NCBI RefSeq assembly: GCF_910594005.1
Contig: NC_057816.1
Span: 26,305,797 to 26,369,796, forward strand
Direction of reading: 5' to 3'
Length of the DNA stretch: 64,000 bases
From: Cervus elaphus
Taxonomy: Eukaryota; Chordata; Mammalia; Artiodactyla; Cervidae
The notes below the pieces were generated by a model. It was given only the letters and a program-made list of their open reading frames with translations, had not been told where the DNA came from and did not search any database. Numbering within the stretch: the first letter of the stretch is position 1; each line of letters opens with the position of its first letter. Below are positions 46,035-56,907 of this stretch, one piece after another. Made by a program: the position numbers and the translations under genes.

Positions 46035-46553
46035 TTAGTTTAGATTGCTCTGTTTGGGGTGGCCTTTCTGTATGCTGGAAGTTTGTGGTTCCTCTTATTG
46101 TGGAGGTTGCTCCCTATGGATGCAGTTGGACTAGTGGCTTGTCAAAGTTTCCTGGTTAGGGAAGCTTGCATTGGTGTTCTGGTGGATGGAGCTGGATCTC
46201 TTCTCTCTGGGGTGCAATGAAGTGTCCATTAGTGAGTTTTGAGGTGTCTATGGGTTTGGTGTGACTTTGGGCAGCCTGTACTTTAGTGCTCAGGGTTATG
46301 TTCCTGTGTTGCTGGAGAATTAGCATGGTATGTCTTGCTCTGGAACTCATTGGCTCTTGGGTGGAGCTTGGTTTCAATGTAGATATGGAGGCTTTTGGAT
46401 GAACTCTTGTCGATTGATGTTCCCCGGAGTCAGGAGTTGTCAAGTTTGGATTTAAGCCTCCTGCCTCTGACTTTCAGTCTTATTCTTACAGTAGCCTCAA
46501 GACTTCATCCATAGAGCACTGATGATGAATCATCTAGGTTAATGGTGAAAAGA

Positions 46554-46845
46554 TTCTCCACAGTGAGGGACACCCTGAGAGGTTCACAGAGTTACATGGA
46601 GAAGAGAAGAGGGAGGAGGGAGATAGAGGTGACCAGGAGGAGAAGAGGTGAAATCAAAAGGGGAGAGATCAATCTAGCCAATAAGCAGTTCCCTAAATGT
46701 TCTCCACAGCCTGGAACACCCAGAGGGATTCACAGAGGTAAGTAGAGAAGAGAAGGGGAAGAGGGAGGAGATAAAGGTGACTGGGGAAGAAAAGGGAGAG
46801 TCAAAAGGGGAGAGCGCAATCAAGCCAGTAATCACACCCGTAGGT
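46554..46845 (-). repeat. two ~146-bp tandem units in the L1 5' UTR
   Basis: Unit 1 starts at ttctccacagtgagggacac (46554) and unit 2 at ttctccacagcctggaacac (46700). Both contain 'gagaagagaag', 'gtga(c)(c/t)aggagg' and 'gagagtcaaaaggggagag'. The same two-unit arrangement occurs in the other L1 at about 62152-62420. Confidence 0.85.
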
Positions 46846-48630
46846 AAAAATGGGCACTGACGATTAGATTCTTAAAGGTACAAAATTGATAACAAATATC
46901 AAAAAGCAAAGATTAAAAACCTAGAGTAGAGGTTAGACTCTCAAAGATACAATATTAAAAATACAAAACAAAATCAATCACAAAAATTACAAAAAATATG
47001 TATGTGAAATTTGCTTTAAAAATAGGGTCCTTTTTTGCAAGATTATAAAAATAGGTTATAAAAATGGAAATTAAAGGAGTAATAAAGCACTTAAAAATAA
47101 AAAAAATAAAAAATGATAATAGTAAAAATATATCTAGGAATTTCTCTGGAGCTGTTGAGGGCAGTGTGGGGTCAGTTCAGTTCCAGATAGTTCCTTGTTC
47201 CAGCTTATCCTTCTTCTCACCAATGCTTAGTCAATGTTAACTACAGGGTTTTAATCTGTTGCACCTGTCACTTCCAGAGTGGCTCCCTCTTCTTTGTTTA
47301 TTTTGGCTCCCTCTGTTTGCAAGTCTCTTCAGTGTCTAATTTCTGCCCTGACACAAGGGGGTGAAGGTAGTCACTTATTTAGGCTCACTCGTTCAGTTGT
47401 GCTGCGGGGAGGGAGGAACACTGCAATCAAATATCCCTGGCGTGTGTGGGGAGTGCACGCAGTGTATGGACCACACAGGGTTTGTTTGCCCCAGCTCGCA
47501 GCATGTGTGCTTTCCTGGTCTACACTGCTCAGGCTCCAGGTTGCTCTGAAGGGGAACTGTCCAAAGCGGGCCCTGGGTGGCATGCACTTCCCAGGCCTAA
47601 GCTGCTCAGGTTCAGGTTCCCGGGTACTCCACAAAGGCACAGACTGGTTGGGCCTGCGTTTTGTGCCCTTCCCAGGTCCAGCAGCTCAGGAGACCAGGTG
47701 CTTGATGAGCGCACTGTCCCAGGTGTGCAGTGCATCCTATCACCTCCCCGGTCCCAGCTGCTTGGTTTCCTGGGTGCGCCGCAAGAGCACCGTCTCAGGT
47801 GTGCCATGTGTCTCCTCTGGGGGGCTGATCTCAGGCTGCGACCCTCCTGGCAGATGTCACCGTCCAGGATCCCAGAAGACTTGGTTAGCAACTGGGAGCC
47901 TGCTCACAGTTTGGTGGAGGATGCCATCTCTGGGGCCGAGATTGCGTCTCACCTTCTGACTCTGGATGTTGCCCGCAGGGGGATGGGCTGGTCTGCTGCT
48001 GGCTAGCTCTCCTTTGGTATTCGCTCAATCCTTTGTTCCATGAGCCAGACAGTTTCTGCCTTAGGTTAGAACTTTTCGCGGGAAAGTTCTCTCTCTCTCT
48101 GTTTTCCTTTTTTTCTCTCTCAGGCTATCCCACAGTTTGGGTTGCTATCTCACAGCTCCTTCAGATTGTCCTCAGGGCATTCAGGCCTGATCCTTACCCT
48201 AAGCATGCAACCCACACCTCCCCCGCTCGCTGGTGGCAGATGCGAGTGTCTGGAGTATTTCTCTGCTGGGAGTTTTGGTTAAGGCATGTATTCTGTGGGT
48301 TTTGTTTTTTGTTTTTTTCCCTCCCGGTTATGTTGCCCTCTGAGATTCCAAAACTCCCCACAGACCCATTGGTGAGAGGGTTTCCTGGTGTTTGGAAACT
48401 TCTCCACCTTCAGACTCCCTCCCCAGGATGGGTCTCTGTCCCTAACTCTTTGGTCTCTCTTTTTGTCTTTTATATTTTGTCCTACCTCCTTTTGAAGAGA
48501 ATGGCTGCCTTTCTGGGTGCCTGGTGTCCTCTGCTACCATTCAGGAGTTGTTTTTTGGGAGCTGCTCAACATTCAACTGATCTTTGGGTGATTTTGTGGG
48601 GGAGAAAGTGGTCTCCCTGTCCTATTCCTC

Positions 48631-48640
48631 TGCCATCTTA
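48631..48640 (-). promoter_or_regulatory. YY1-like site at the L1 5' end
   Basis: On the minus strand the sequence is taagatggca, 14-23 nt from the element's 5' end. Human L1 carries a YY1 motif (AAGATGGC core) at almost the same distance, where it guides the start site. The function here is inferred from that parallel. Confidence 0.6.
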
Positions 48641-48653
48641 GGACCGCCCCCTC

Positions 48654-48876
48654 AGCATCTAGGTTTATCAAGGATATTGGTGTATAGTTTTCTTTTTCTG
48701 TAGTGTTCTTTTCTAGCTTTGGTATCAGGGTAATACTAACTTTGAAAAATAAGTTTAAGCATGTTTCTGCCTCTACCTTTTCTTGAAAATTTGAGAAGGA
48801 CTGGCATTAACTCTTCTTTAAATGTTTGGTAGACCAGTGAAACCATTTGATCTTGGGCTTTTTTTCCTTTTCCTTT
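48654..48876 (-). repeat. old L1 resumes after the nested L1
   Basis: 'catctaggtttatcaaggat', 'tgtagtgttcttttctagct', 'tggtatcagggtaatactaa', 'ttgagaaggactggcattaa' continue the ORF2 reverse-transcriptase-upstream part of the old L1 broken at 40195. Confidence 0.82.
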
Positions 48877-49722
48877 TTTGAAAATTTTGGTATAATTTAT
48901 ATAAAATAAATTTCCTTTTAAATTTATGGTTCTCTGAGTTTTAGGAATTTTATACAGTCATGTATACCATCATAATTAAGATAAAGGGTTGTTGATAACC
49001 TCCAGAAATTCCACTGTACTGCACTTTGTTCAATTCTTCTCCTTATCCTAAATCTATAGGAATCAATGATTTCTTGTCTTCTCCTAGAATTTTGCCTGTC
49101 CCAGAATTTGTTATAAATGGAATCATTTATATGTGTATGTATGTATGTTGAGATTCACCCATGCTATTGTGTGTATCAAGATTCATTCTTTTCTATCGCT
49201 GACTTGCATTCCAATTCTATTGTATGCATGACTATAATTTATCAGTTCTTGAGAATTTAGGTTGTTTTGAGTATTTATGAATAAAGCTACTAAAACAGTT
49301 GCATACAGGCTATTTATGGAAAGAAAAGAGTAGAGAGTTTTCATTTTCATTTGGGTAAATATGTTGGAGTGGGATTGCTGGCCTGTATCTTAAGGGTAGG
49401 GCTTCCCTGGTGGCTCAGTGGTAAAGAATCTGCCTGCCAATGCAAGATGTAGGTTTGATGCCTGGGTTGGGAGAAGGAAATGGTAACCCGCTCCAGTATT
49501 CTTGCCTGGGAAATCCATGGACAGAGGAGCCTGGTGGGTTACAGTCCATGGGGCTGAGAAGAGTTAGACACGACTTAGGTACTAAACAGCAGCAATGTTA
49601 AATGTATGTTTAACATCATCAGAAAATGCCAATTTACTTTTCAAAGTGGCTATATTATTTTAAACTCTCATTACCAATATATATATAAGAGTTCCATTTG
49701 GAGTCTTGAATTTCAACATTCT
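48877..49722 (-). repeat. second old L1M 3' UTR (antisense), with nested SINE
   Basis: 'gtataatttatataaaataa', 'ggtttgttataaatggaatc', 'gaataaagctactaaaacag', 'gtgggattgctggcctgtat' and, after the SINE, 'aaatgccaatttacttttca', 'taagagttccatttgg' follow the order of L1M 3' UTRs on the reverse strand. The Bov-tA at 49399-49592 interrupts it. Confidence 0.65.
49399..49592 (+). mobile_element. Bov-tA SINE
   Basis: Head 'gcttccctggtggctcagtg' and tail 'cctggtgggttacagtccat', 'agagttagacacgacttagg'. The B box is shortened (ggtttgatgcc). It sits inside the old L1M 3' UTR, and no TSD was read. Confidence 0.92.
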
Positions 49723-49842
49723 GTGTGGGATATGGAGAATGGCTTGGATTCCCTGCAAGATTGAAAATTAGGACAGAAACTTGTAAAATAAAGCCATGAT
49801 ACTGAAGACTACCCCTTCAGTGAAAGGATAGGCAGAAGTAGT

Positions 49843-51500
49843 CTACTAACGGTTGTTTCTTGATTTGCATACAGATCTCTCAGGAGACAGGTAAGTGATC
49901 TGGTATACCCATCTCTTTAAGGATTTTCCACAGTTTGTTGCAATCCACACAGCATTTGACTGTGTCTAGTGTGTATATGAAGCAGAGGTAGATATTTTTC
50001 TTGAATTGTCTTGCTTTTTCTATGATACAGCAAATGTTGGCAATTTGGTCTCTGGTTCATCTGCCTTTTTAAAATCCAGATTGTACATCTGGAAGTCCTC
50101 AGTTTATGCACTGTTGAAGCCTAGCTTGAAGGATTTTGAGCATTACCTTGCTATAGCAAGTGAAATGAGTGTGATTGTATGGTAGTTTGAACATTCTTTG
50201 GCATTGCCATTCTTTGGGATTGGTATGAAAACTGACCTTTTCCAGTCCTGTGGCCATTGCTGAGTTTTCCAAATTTGCTGTCATAGTCAATATAGCATTT
50301 TAAACAGCATCATTCTTTAGGATTTAAAATAGGCCAGCTGGAGTTCCATCACCTCCACTAGCTTTGTTCATAGTAATGACTTCCTTGATGGCTCAGTGGG
50401 TAAAGAATCTGCCCATGGTGCAGGAGACACAGAAGACAGGTTCAGTCCCTGGGTCAGAAATATCCCCTGGAGAAGGAAATGGTAACCCAGTCCACTGTCT
50501 CTTGCCTGAAAAATCCCATGGACATAGGAGCCTGGCCGGCTACAGCCCAAAGGGTCACAAAGAGTTGGACTTGACTGAGCAACTAAGCATGCACAATGCT
50601 TCCTAGACCCACTTGAATTTGCATTCCAGGATGTCTGCCCCTAGGTGAGTGACCACACCATCATGGTTATCCAGGTGATTAAGAACTTTCTTGTATATTT
50701 TTTAGTATATTCTTGCCATTGCTTCTTAGTCTTTTCTGCTTTGGTTATGTCCTTGCAGTTTCTGTCCTTTATTGTGCCCATCTTTGCTTGAAATGCTCTT
50801 TTGGTATCTCCAGTTTTCTTGACAAGATCTCTAGTCTTTGTCATTCTGTTGTTTTCCTCTCTCTGTGTGTGATTCATCATACTTCTAATAGTACCCATAA
50901 CTCCTTTCTCCCATTATCTTTTGGCGTTTTCAAATATTTATGGAAGTATATATACACATATACACACTAGACACTTCCTCTTTGGACAAAAAGCTATGAC
51001 AAATCTAGACAACGTATTAAAAAGCAGAGGCATTACTTTGCCAACAAAGGTCTGTCTTAGTCAAAGTTGTGGTTTTTCCAATAGTTATGTATGAATGTGA
51101 GCATTGGACCATCAAGAAGGTTGAGCGCTAAAGAATTGTTGCTTTTGAATTGTTCTGGAGAAGACTCATGAGAATCCCCTGTACTGCAAGTAGATCAAAC
51201 CAGTCAATCCTAAAGGAAGTCAACCTTGAATATTCACTGGAAGAACTGATGCTGAAGCTCCAATCCTTTAGCCACCTGTTGAGAATAGATTACTCACTGG
51301 AAAAGACCCTGATGATGGGAAAGACAGAGGGCAGGAGGAGAAGGGACTATAGAAGATGAGATGTTACATGGCATCATGGACTCAATGGACATGAGTTTGA
51401 GAAAGCTCCAGGAGATGGTGAAGGACAAGGAAGCCTGATGTTTTGTATTCCATGGGGTCACCAAGAGTCAGAGAAAGCTTAGCAACTGAACCTCAACAAA
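49843..51500 (+). mobile_element. rearranged BovB (5' inversion) with nested Bov-tA
   Basis: Left part 49843-50862 is minus: RT region (MLKILQARLQQCIN, FHTNPKEWQCQRMFKLPYNH) and the EN end. It is split by a Bov-tA at 50379-50593. The right part 50966-51500 is plus: RT C-terminal region and 3' tail (MFWRRLMRIPCTASRSNQSI, HGLDSMDMSLRKLQEMVKDK-type). About 100 bp of unmatched filler (50863-50965) lies between. In sense order about 430 bp is missing at the inversion. The layout is as in twin priming. Confidence 0.82.
50379..50593 (+). mobile_element. Bov-tA SINE nested in BovB
   Basis: Head 'acttccttgatggctcagtg', B-box-like 'ggttcagtccc', tail 'ctggccggctacagcccaaa', 'gagttggacttgactgagca'. BovB reads gttcatagtaatg before it and aatgcttcctagaccc after it; intact BovB elsewhere reads gtgatgcttcct. 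The SINE is therefore younger than this BovB. Confidence 0.93.
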
Positions 51501-51569
51501 AGTATGATAGGTAAGGGTATTGCAAAGTTGATAAGACATCAACTCTTATTTTAGAAAACACAGTACAAT

Positions 51570-52085
51570 CAAAGTGTAAGCTCTTGCTGTGTAAAAAGTC
51601 ACTCAGAAAACCTAGAAGCTTAAACAAGTCATTTTATTCAGTTCATAATTCTTTGGGTTGATGGGATGATCTTTCTGGTTTAGTCAGGGTATGCTGGTAA
51701 TCTGCTGAGCTCTCTGATATGTCTGTGATCAATTGATTGGTCAATAGATGTCTTCTTCACAGCTCTGGTGGTAGGCTGACTGTTGACTGGTGTACTACTG
51801 CTATTCTCCCCCAGGTGGAGTCTACTCCAGCTTATTCACATGGAAATTTAAAAATTTCAAATAGAATAGAGGAAGCCTTAGAATTCTAGTGCATTTTAAG
51901 GCTCTGCTTGATCACATTTGCTAATAATTTATTGCCCAAAGAAAGTCATCTGACCAAATCTAGTAGCAAGGGGTAAATAAATAGACTTCATCTCTTGAAC
52001 TATTCTGCAATATAACATTGCAGGGATATGGATACAAGGAATGGAAGAATTTTGGATCATTTTGATAATCTGTTACACAACTGAG
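51570..52085 (+). repeat. ancient ~0.5-kb interspersed repeat, copy 1 (family unassigned)
   Basis: 'taagctcttgctgtgtaaaa', 'agaagcttaaacaagtcatt', 'tcagggtatgctggtaatct', 'caaagaaagtcatctgacca', 'gggatatggatacaaggaat' match a widespread mammalian repeat that starts with a tail like 'gctgcataacaaaNNacccc'. A second copy follows at about 52465. I could not name the family. Confidence 0.55.
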
Positions 52086-52464
52086 GATAGATAGAAAGCC
52101 AAATCTAGATGTATTGGCAGAATAGCAGAACACCCAAGGGCACAGAGAAGATCTTAATAATAGCTGGAGAAAAAAAGGTAACCTTTTCGGAAAAGAATAA
52201 CTCAGGCTAGACATCTGGAAGTTTGAGCAAGAGGAAAATGGGAGAAGGTATAAAAACCAATGTGAATAACAAATGCACACAAAAAACACTACGAAAATAA
52301 AACCAATAGTAATTAATTATTAACAGTTTTGTGCCAATGAAATAGAAAACTAGAGAAAAATGAATAATTCCTTAATAATACATTATCAAAATGGATTTAA
52401 GAAATGAAAAACCCAGATAGTCTTGGAATCATTAACATATCATAAAAATTTATGTTTTAAAATT

Positions 52465-52975
52465 TATATATTGTATCAGTTAGCTTTTGATGCATAAAAA
52501 ATGGAAGCTTAGCAGCTTGAAACAGCAACCATTCATGCAGGTCAAAATTTTGTACATTGGCAATTTGGGCTGGGCTTTGCTGACTGGTTCTTACATTCTC
52601 AGTGGGTTCACTTGTGGCATCTTTGGTCAGCTGCTAGGTTTTCTAGGGGCTGACTGTTCTAGAATGTTTAGTTTGGTTTATCTCTGCTACATGTTATAGT
52701 ATAGCCCAGTTTTTTTTAACATGATTCCTGATAAGGGTTTCTAGAGCTGGAGCAAAACTTTAAACGGCCTTTTGAAGCCTGTACTTGAAACTTGCACATT
52801 ATTTTTATGCCTTTTACTGGCCAAAGCAAGTTGCAAGGCCAGATTTAAGAGTATGGGAAATAGACTCTGCCTTTTGATGAGATATGCTACAAATTCTCAT
52901 TACACAGAGCGTGGTACCAGCAAAGAGCAAAGGACTGTGACCATTTGTGCAGTCTACAGTGTGTTTCCACTGAAT
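52465..52975 (+). repeat. ancient ~0.5-kb interspersed repeat, copy 2 (family unassigned)
   Basis: 'cagttagcttttgatgcata', 'ggaagcttagcagcttgaaa', 'gggctgggctttgctgactg', 'tactggccaaagcaagttgc', 'gaaatagactctgccttttg' parallel copy 1 in the same orientation and order. The open frame at 52772-53158 lies mostly on its end and I judge it non-coding. Confidence 0.55.
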
Positions 52976-53210
52976 AAGCACTGGGTTCAGACAGTAATAC
53001 AAGGGAGCTGTATTACACCCAAGGAAACATCTCTTGTTTTATATAAACTCTTCCAGAGGAGAAAAGAAATGAAAACACTACCCATCTCATTTTATGAGGA
53101 TAGAGTTACTTCAGTTTGTAAACTAGACAAGAACTGCACAAGAAATTGTACAAGCTAATTTACTTTTGAACACAGATTAATATGTTTAAACAGAATATTA
53201 GCAAACTGAG

Positions 53211-53254
53211 TGTGTGTGTGTGTGTGTGTGTGTGAAAGAGAGAGAGAGGGAGAG
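53211..53254. repeat. (TG)12 microsatellite followed by a GA-rich run
   Basis: Twelve TG units at 53211-53234 run straight into gaaagagagagagagggagag. It is a likely length-polymorphic marker. Confidence 0.95.
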
Positions 53255-54128
53255 TACCTGTTGGTTATTTCAATCAATAATGTAAATTTGTTTTCATCAT
53301 CAGAATATTTGTTCATCTCTGTGGTTATCTCAAGAGGCAGAAAAAAACACTACATAAAATTCAATACTGATTCATGACAAAATAATTCTTAACAGAATCA
53401 GAATAGAAGAAAACATTAAGCTGATAAAAAAGTACATGAAGAAAACATACATAGAAACATCACATTTATGGTTTAAATATTAAGAAGATTTCCTGCTGAA
53501 GTCAGAAATCATGTAGGATTCTCTGTTACCATGTTTCTTTTCAACACTTTGCTGTAGGTCCTTAGCAGCAAAGTAAGTTAAAACCTTTAGGATTATGAAA
53601 AAGAAAAATATACTTATTCACAAAGTATGTAATAGTCTACAAAAATTGGATTCATGAGTTATTAGAATTGCCAAGAGAGTTCAGAAGGACTGAACACTTC
53701 TGTTGGTTTTTTTTGGATACTCTTTTTGTATGAACAAAAGATTTCACTTTATTTGAGTAAATACAAAATCAAAAAACAAAGTCAGCTGCATTACTGAACG
53801 AAATTTGCAGCAGGAACAACAACAAAAATGCAATTAGATATAATATTTTGTTTATAATAACAATGTATAGGTACTTAAGAACAAACAAAATCAAATATAT
53901 GCATTATAGTTATGAAGCAAATTACAAAATTCTGTTAAAAACTATATTAAAGAACATCTAAATTGGAAGAGATATACCATGTTCCTGGAGAAGAAGGTTT
54001 TAAATAGTAAATGCAGTTCTTCCCAAATTGATCTGTAGATTCAGTTAACTTGTAATAAATTTCCAACAGGATTTTTTTTTTGATGGATTTTAAAGCTGAT
54101 TTTAAAATATATGTAGAAGATTGAAGAA

Positions 54129-54354
54129 AGAAGAAAAATGAAAGTATTATTTTCTCAGTTGTGTCCAACTCTGTGATCCCATGGACTGTAACATACCAGG
54201 CTCCTCTGTCCATGGAATTCTCAAGATGAGGATACTGGAGTGGGTAGCCATTCCCTTCTCCAGGGAATCTTCCTGACTCAGAGATCAAACTGGGTCTCCT
54301 ACATTGCAGGTGGTAAAGATTCTTTACTGTCTGAGCCACCAGGGAAGCCCTATG
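54129..54354 (-). mobile_element. Bov-tA SINE (antisense) with probable TSD
   Basis: Plus strand: tail ('ctcagttgtgtccaactctg', 'cccatggactgtaacatacc') then head ('gatcaaactgggtctcctac', 'ctgagccaccagggaagccc'). gaagattgaagaa (54116-54128) and gaggattaaagaa (54355-54367) form an 11/13 TSD. Confidence 0.9.
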
Positions 54355-55120
54355 GAGGATTAAAGAACAAGAATAATGAAGACAGTTCTGAAGAAGAAAA
54401 AGGAAGAGGGACTTGCGATTTTAGATATAAAGGCTTATAATAAACTCATAGGAATCTTATAGTGCAAGAATTGGCATATGAGTCAATAGAACAGATGGAG
54501 AAGTCAGAAAGATACTGTTCCATTATATATGGCAACTTGGAAACTTGAAATGGCATTATCAGATACATGATTAGAGGATGTATTCATTGATAAATGTTTA
54601 GGAAACTCAGTTAACTAAATATTTCATATATATAAAAATTGATTGATTTTTGTGTATAGTGACAGGAAAAGTTTTAAATATTTATTTGCATACCATATCC
54701 AAAAAACAATGAACATTTAGAATTAACTTAAATACCTAAACATTAAAACTTTAAAAGTTTTTTGAAGACAAATAGAAGCAAATCTTCATGTTCTTGAAGT
54801 AGAGAACAATTTGTTAAGATAAAAAAATACAGAACCATTAAAGGAAATATTGATAAGTTTAATATATAGAATAAAAAGATCTGTTCATGAAAGATAATCT
54901 TGGCAACAATGATCAGTTAGCAAAGAAATATTGAATAATATTCATTAAAGAAATGCTACAAATCAAGACTCTCATAACTCAATAAGAAATCTAGCAAAAT
55001 ATATATAAAAGGCAGTTCCCCAAAGTGGAAGCAAATGGATGTATTAAAAAGAATTCCATTTCAATAGTTATCTTGGAGATAACTATTAGGAGATACCATT
55101 AGGAGATACTATTTCTTAGC

Positions 55121-55326
55121 TAGGATTCCCAGGTGACAGAGTGGTACAGAATCTGCCTGTCAATGTAGGAGATGTGGTTTAGATCCCTAGTTCTGAAGAT
55201 CCCCTGGAGTAGGAAATGGCAACTCATTCCGATATTCTTGCCTGGAAAATCCCATGGAGAGAGGAGCCTGGCGTGCTACAGTTTATGAGGTCGCAAAGAG
55301 TGGGCAGTGACTGAGCACACACCCAC
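55121..55326 (+). mobile_element. Bov-tA SINE with perfect 10-bp TSD
   Basis: Diverged head ('ggattcccaggtgacagagt', 'gtagatccctagttctgaag'-type) and tail ('gtgctacagtttatgaggtc', 'gcagtgactgagcacacacc'). atttcttagc at 55111-55120 and 55327-55336 is an exact TSD. The SINE body is diverged although the TSD is exact. A short tandem of attaggagatac (55085, 55098) lies just left. Confidence 0.9.
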
Positions 55327-55833
55327 ATTTCTTAGCCATCATTCTAACAAAAAGGAAAAAAAAAAAAAAACCAACAATGTGACGTGTGAAAGAGATAGTT
55401 GTCATGTGTTCACTGTAGTGGAAATTTGAACTGATAGAACAGCTAAGGAGAGCAATTAGGGAGTTTTTTTTATAAAATGAAGATGTGCATAACTTATGAC
55501 ACAGGAACCCAACTTCTAGGTATAAACACTGAACAAACTCTTCTTTCCATGTTTCTCTATTAAAGAAACTCATGTACCCAAGGAGATATGTACAAGCGTT
55601 ATCACAGGAGCATTTTTTTTTTAAATTTCAAAAACTTAAAGACAAACCAAGCTGCCCATCATTAGACTATTTAAATTGTGGTAAGCATTAAAATCTTAGA
55701 AATTGAATAAAAATTGATGAATTGCAAACATAATGTTGAATGAAAAAGCACAGTGTGGAAGAAAATTATGGTATTAAATCATTTATATGTTTAAAATGCA
55801 AAACAATCCTATATATTGCTTATTTATACATTC

Positions 55834-55972
55834 ATGGTTGGATGGCATCACTGACTCAATGGGCATGAGTTTGAGTAAGCTCCAGGGGTTGGCGATGGAC
55901 AGTGAAGACCTGGTGTGCTGCAGTCCATGGGGTTGCAAAGAGTTAGACACGACTGAGCAACTGAACAGAACT
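55834..55972 (+). mobile_element. BovB 3' end, severely 5'-truncated
   Basis: 'atggttggatggcatcactg', 'tgggcatgagtttgagtaag', 'ctgcagtccatggggttgca', 'gactgagcaactgaacagaa' are the last ~140 bp of BovB in plus orientation. Confidence 0.9.
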
Positions 55973-56204
55973 GATGTGTGAAAAGATAGACATGGGAATG
56001 ATAAGCTTAAATTCAGGCTAGTTTAACTTCTAAGAGGAAGAAATGGGATTTTATTAGGAATGGGTATCCAGAAGGCTTCGACTATAGTGATAATATTTTA
56101 TTTAAGGTGGGTGGTAAATTCACAGGTATTTGCTGTAGACTGGTTTCAACCCTTTTGTGCATGATAAATATTCAAAACAGAAATGTGACATAATTTTTAC
56201 AGTG

Positions 56205-56520
56205 ATAACTTACACATGTGTAAAAGTAAGTGCATATATCTATATACATACATGTGATTTTTTTTCATGTTCTATGATTTTTCCATGTGTCCAAGAATCA
56301 ACAGAAATTTGCCAAAGTGTCTCTGCTCCAAACTAGCTCTCATTTAATGCTATTTCTTGTTAAGTAGCTAGATAACTGGTGGTGAACCTACACTTTTCTT
56401 AGGGCCTTTGGGTCTGTAACAAAGGGCAGCAGCTATTTCCCAGCACTGAAAAGGGTCAGAATCATGTGAGGGAGACTTTAATATTCAAATTCCTGTGTTG
56501 AGAATCTGAAGTATAGGGTT
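56205..56520. other. intronic DNA, no feature recognised
   Basis: No gene or clear repeat. The right edge is the T-rich tail of the following L1. Confidence 0.5.
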
Positions 56521-56907
56521 TAGGAATCTATTTATTTATTTCTTTAAATTAAATAATTTATTTTGTTTTAATTGGAGGTTAATTACTTTACCATATTGTG
56601 GTGGTTTTTGCCATACATTGACATGACTCAGCCATGGGTGCACATGTGTCCTCCTATCGTGAACCCCTCTCCCACCTCCCTACCCACCCTAACCCTCTGG
56701 GTTGTCCCAGAGCATCAGCTTTGGGTGCACTGCTTCATGCATCGAACTTGCACTGGTCGTCTGTTTTACATATGGTTATATACATGTTTCAATGCTATTC
56801 TCTCAAATCATCCCACCCTCACCTTCTCCCACATAGTTCAAAGGTCTATTCTTTACATCTGTGTCTTTTTTGCTGTCTTGCATATAAGGTTGGTTGTTAC
56901 TGTCTTT

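Larger units (their letters stand above)
40209..48653 (-). mobile_element. ruminant L1 (L1_BT type), 5'-complete, inactive, nested in old L1
   Basis: A minus-strand element of about 8.4 kb. Layout on the plus strand from left: T-rich tail and 3' UTR (40209-40580), ORF2 (40581-45055, containing a foreign 0.67-kb patch), a short intergenic region, ORF1 (45107-46034), and a 2.6-kb 5' UTR to 48653. The sense 5' end reads gagggggcggtcctaagatg. The tail has two T-runs separated by ccaatttagtc (11 nt). Stops and frameshifts in both ORFs disable it. TSDs flank it in the older L1. Confidence 0.93.
46035..48653 (-). promoter_or_regulatory. L1 5' UTR with internal promoter region
   Basis: A 2.6-kb leader in minus orientation. 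Nearest ORF1 is a Thr/Pro-rich stretch, followed by the two 146-bp purine-rich units (46554-46845), an A-rich section (46860-47130) and a GC/CpG-richer block (47390-48010). L1 leaders contain an RNA polymerase II promoter. The GC-rich block and the YY1-like site at the 5' edge fit that role. Confidence 0.75.
53330..56200 (+). repeat. old L1 (sense), ORF2 to 3' UTR, with nested SINEs
   Basis: Plus-strand L1 remnants. RT region ('aattcaatactgattcatga', 'tagaagaaaacattaagctg'), then C-terminal domain ('gatataccatgttcctggag', 'aaatgcagttcttcccaaat', 'gtcaatagaacagatggaga'), then 3' UTR ('ggaacccaacttctaggtat', 'ggtgggtggtaaattcacag'). It is broken by Bov-tA at 54129-54354 and 55121-55326 and a BovB fragment at 55834-55972. 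It is much more decayed than the L1_BT copies. Confidence 0.72.

Noticed and set aside
47279..48641. Plus-strand open frames of 226, 186 and 202 codons as host genes
   Set aside because: They lie antisense to the GC-rich leader of an L1; no domain, splice site or conservation is visible. Kept only as an L1 observation.
52772..53158. 128-codon plus frame as a secreted protein (Leu-rich start)
   Set aside because: Its first part lies on an ancient interspersed repeat; no family is recognised and no splice or promoter support is visible.
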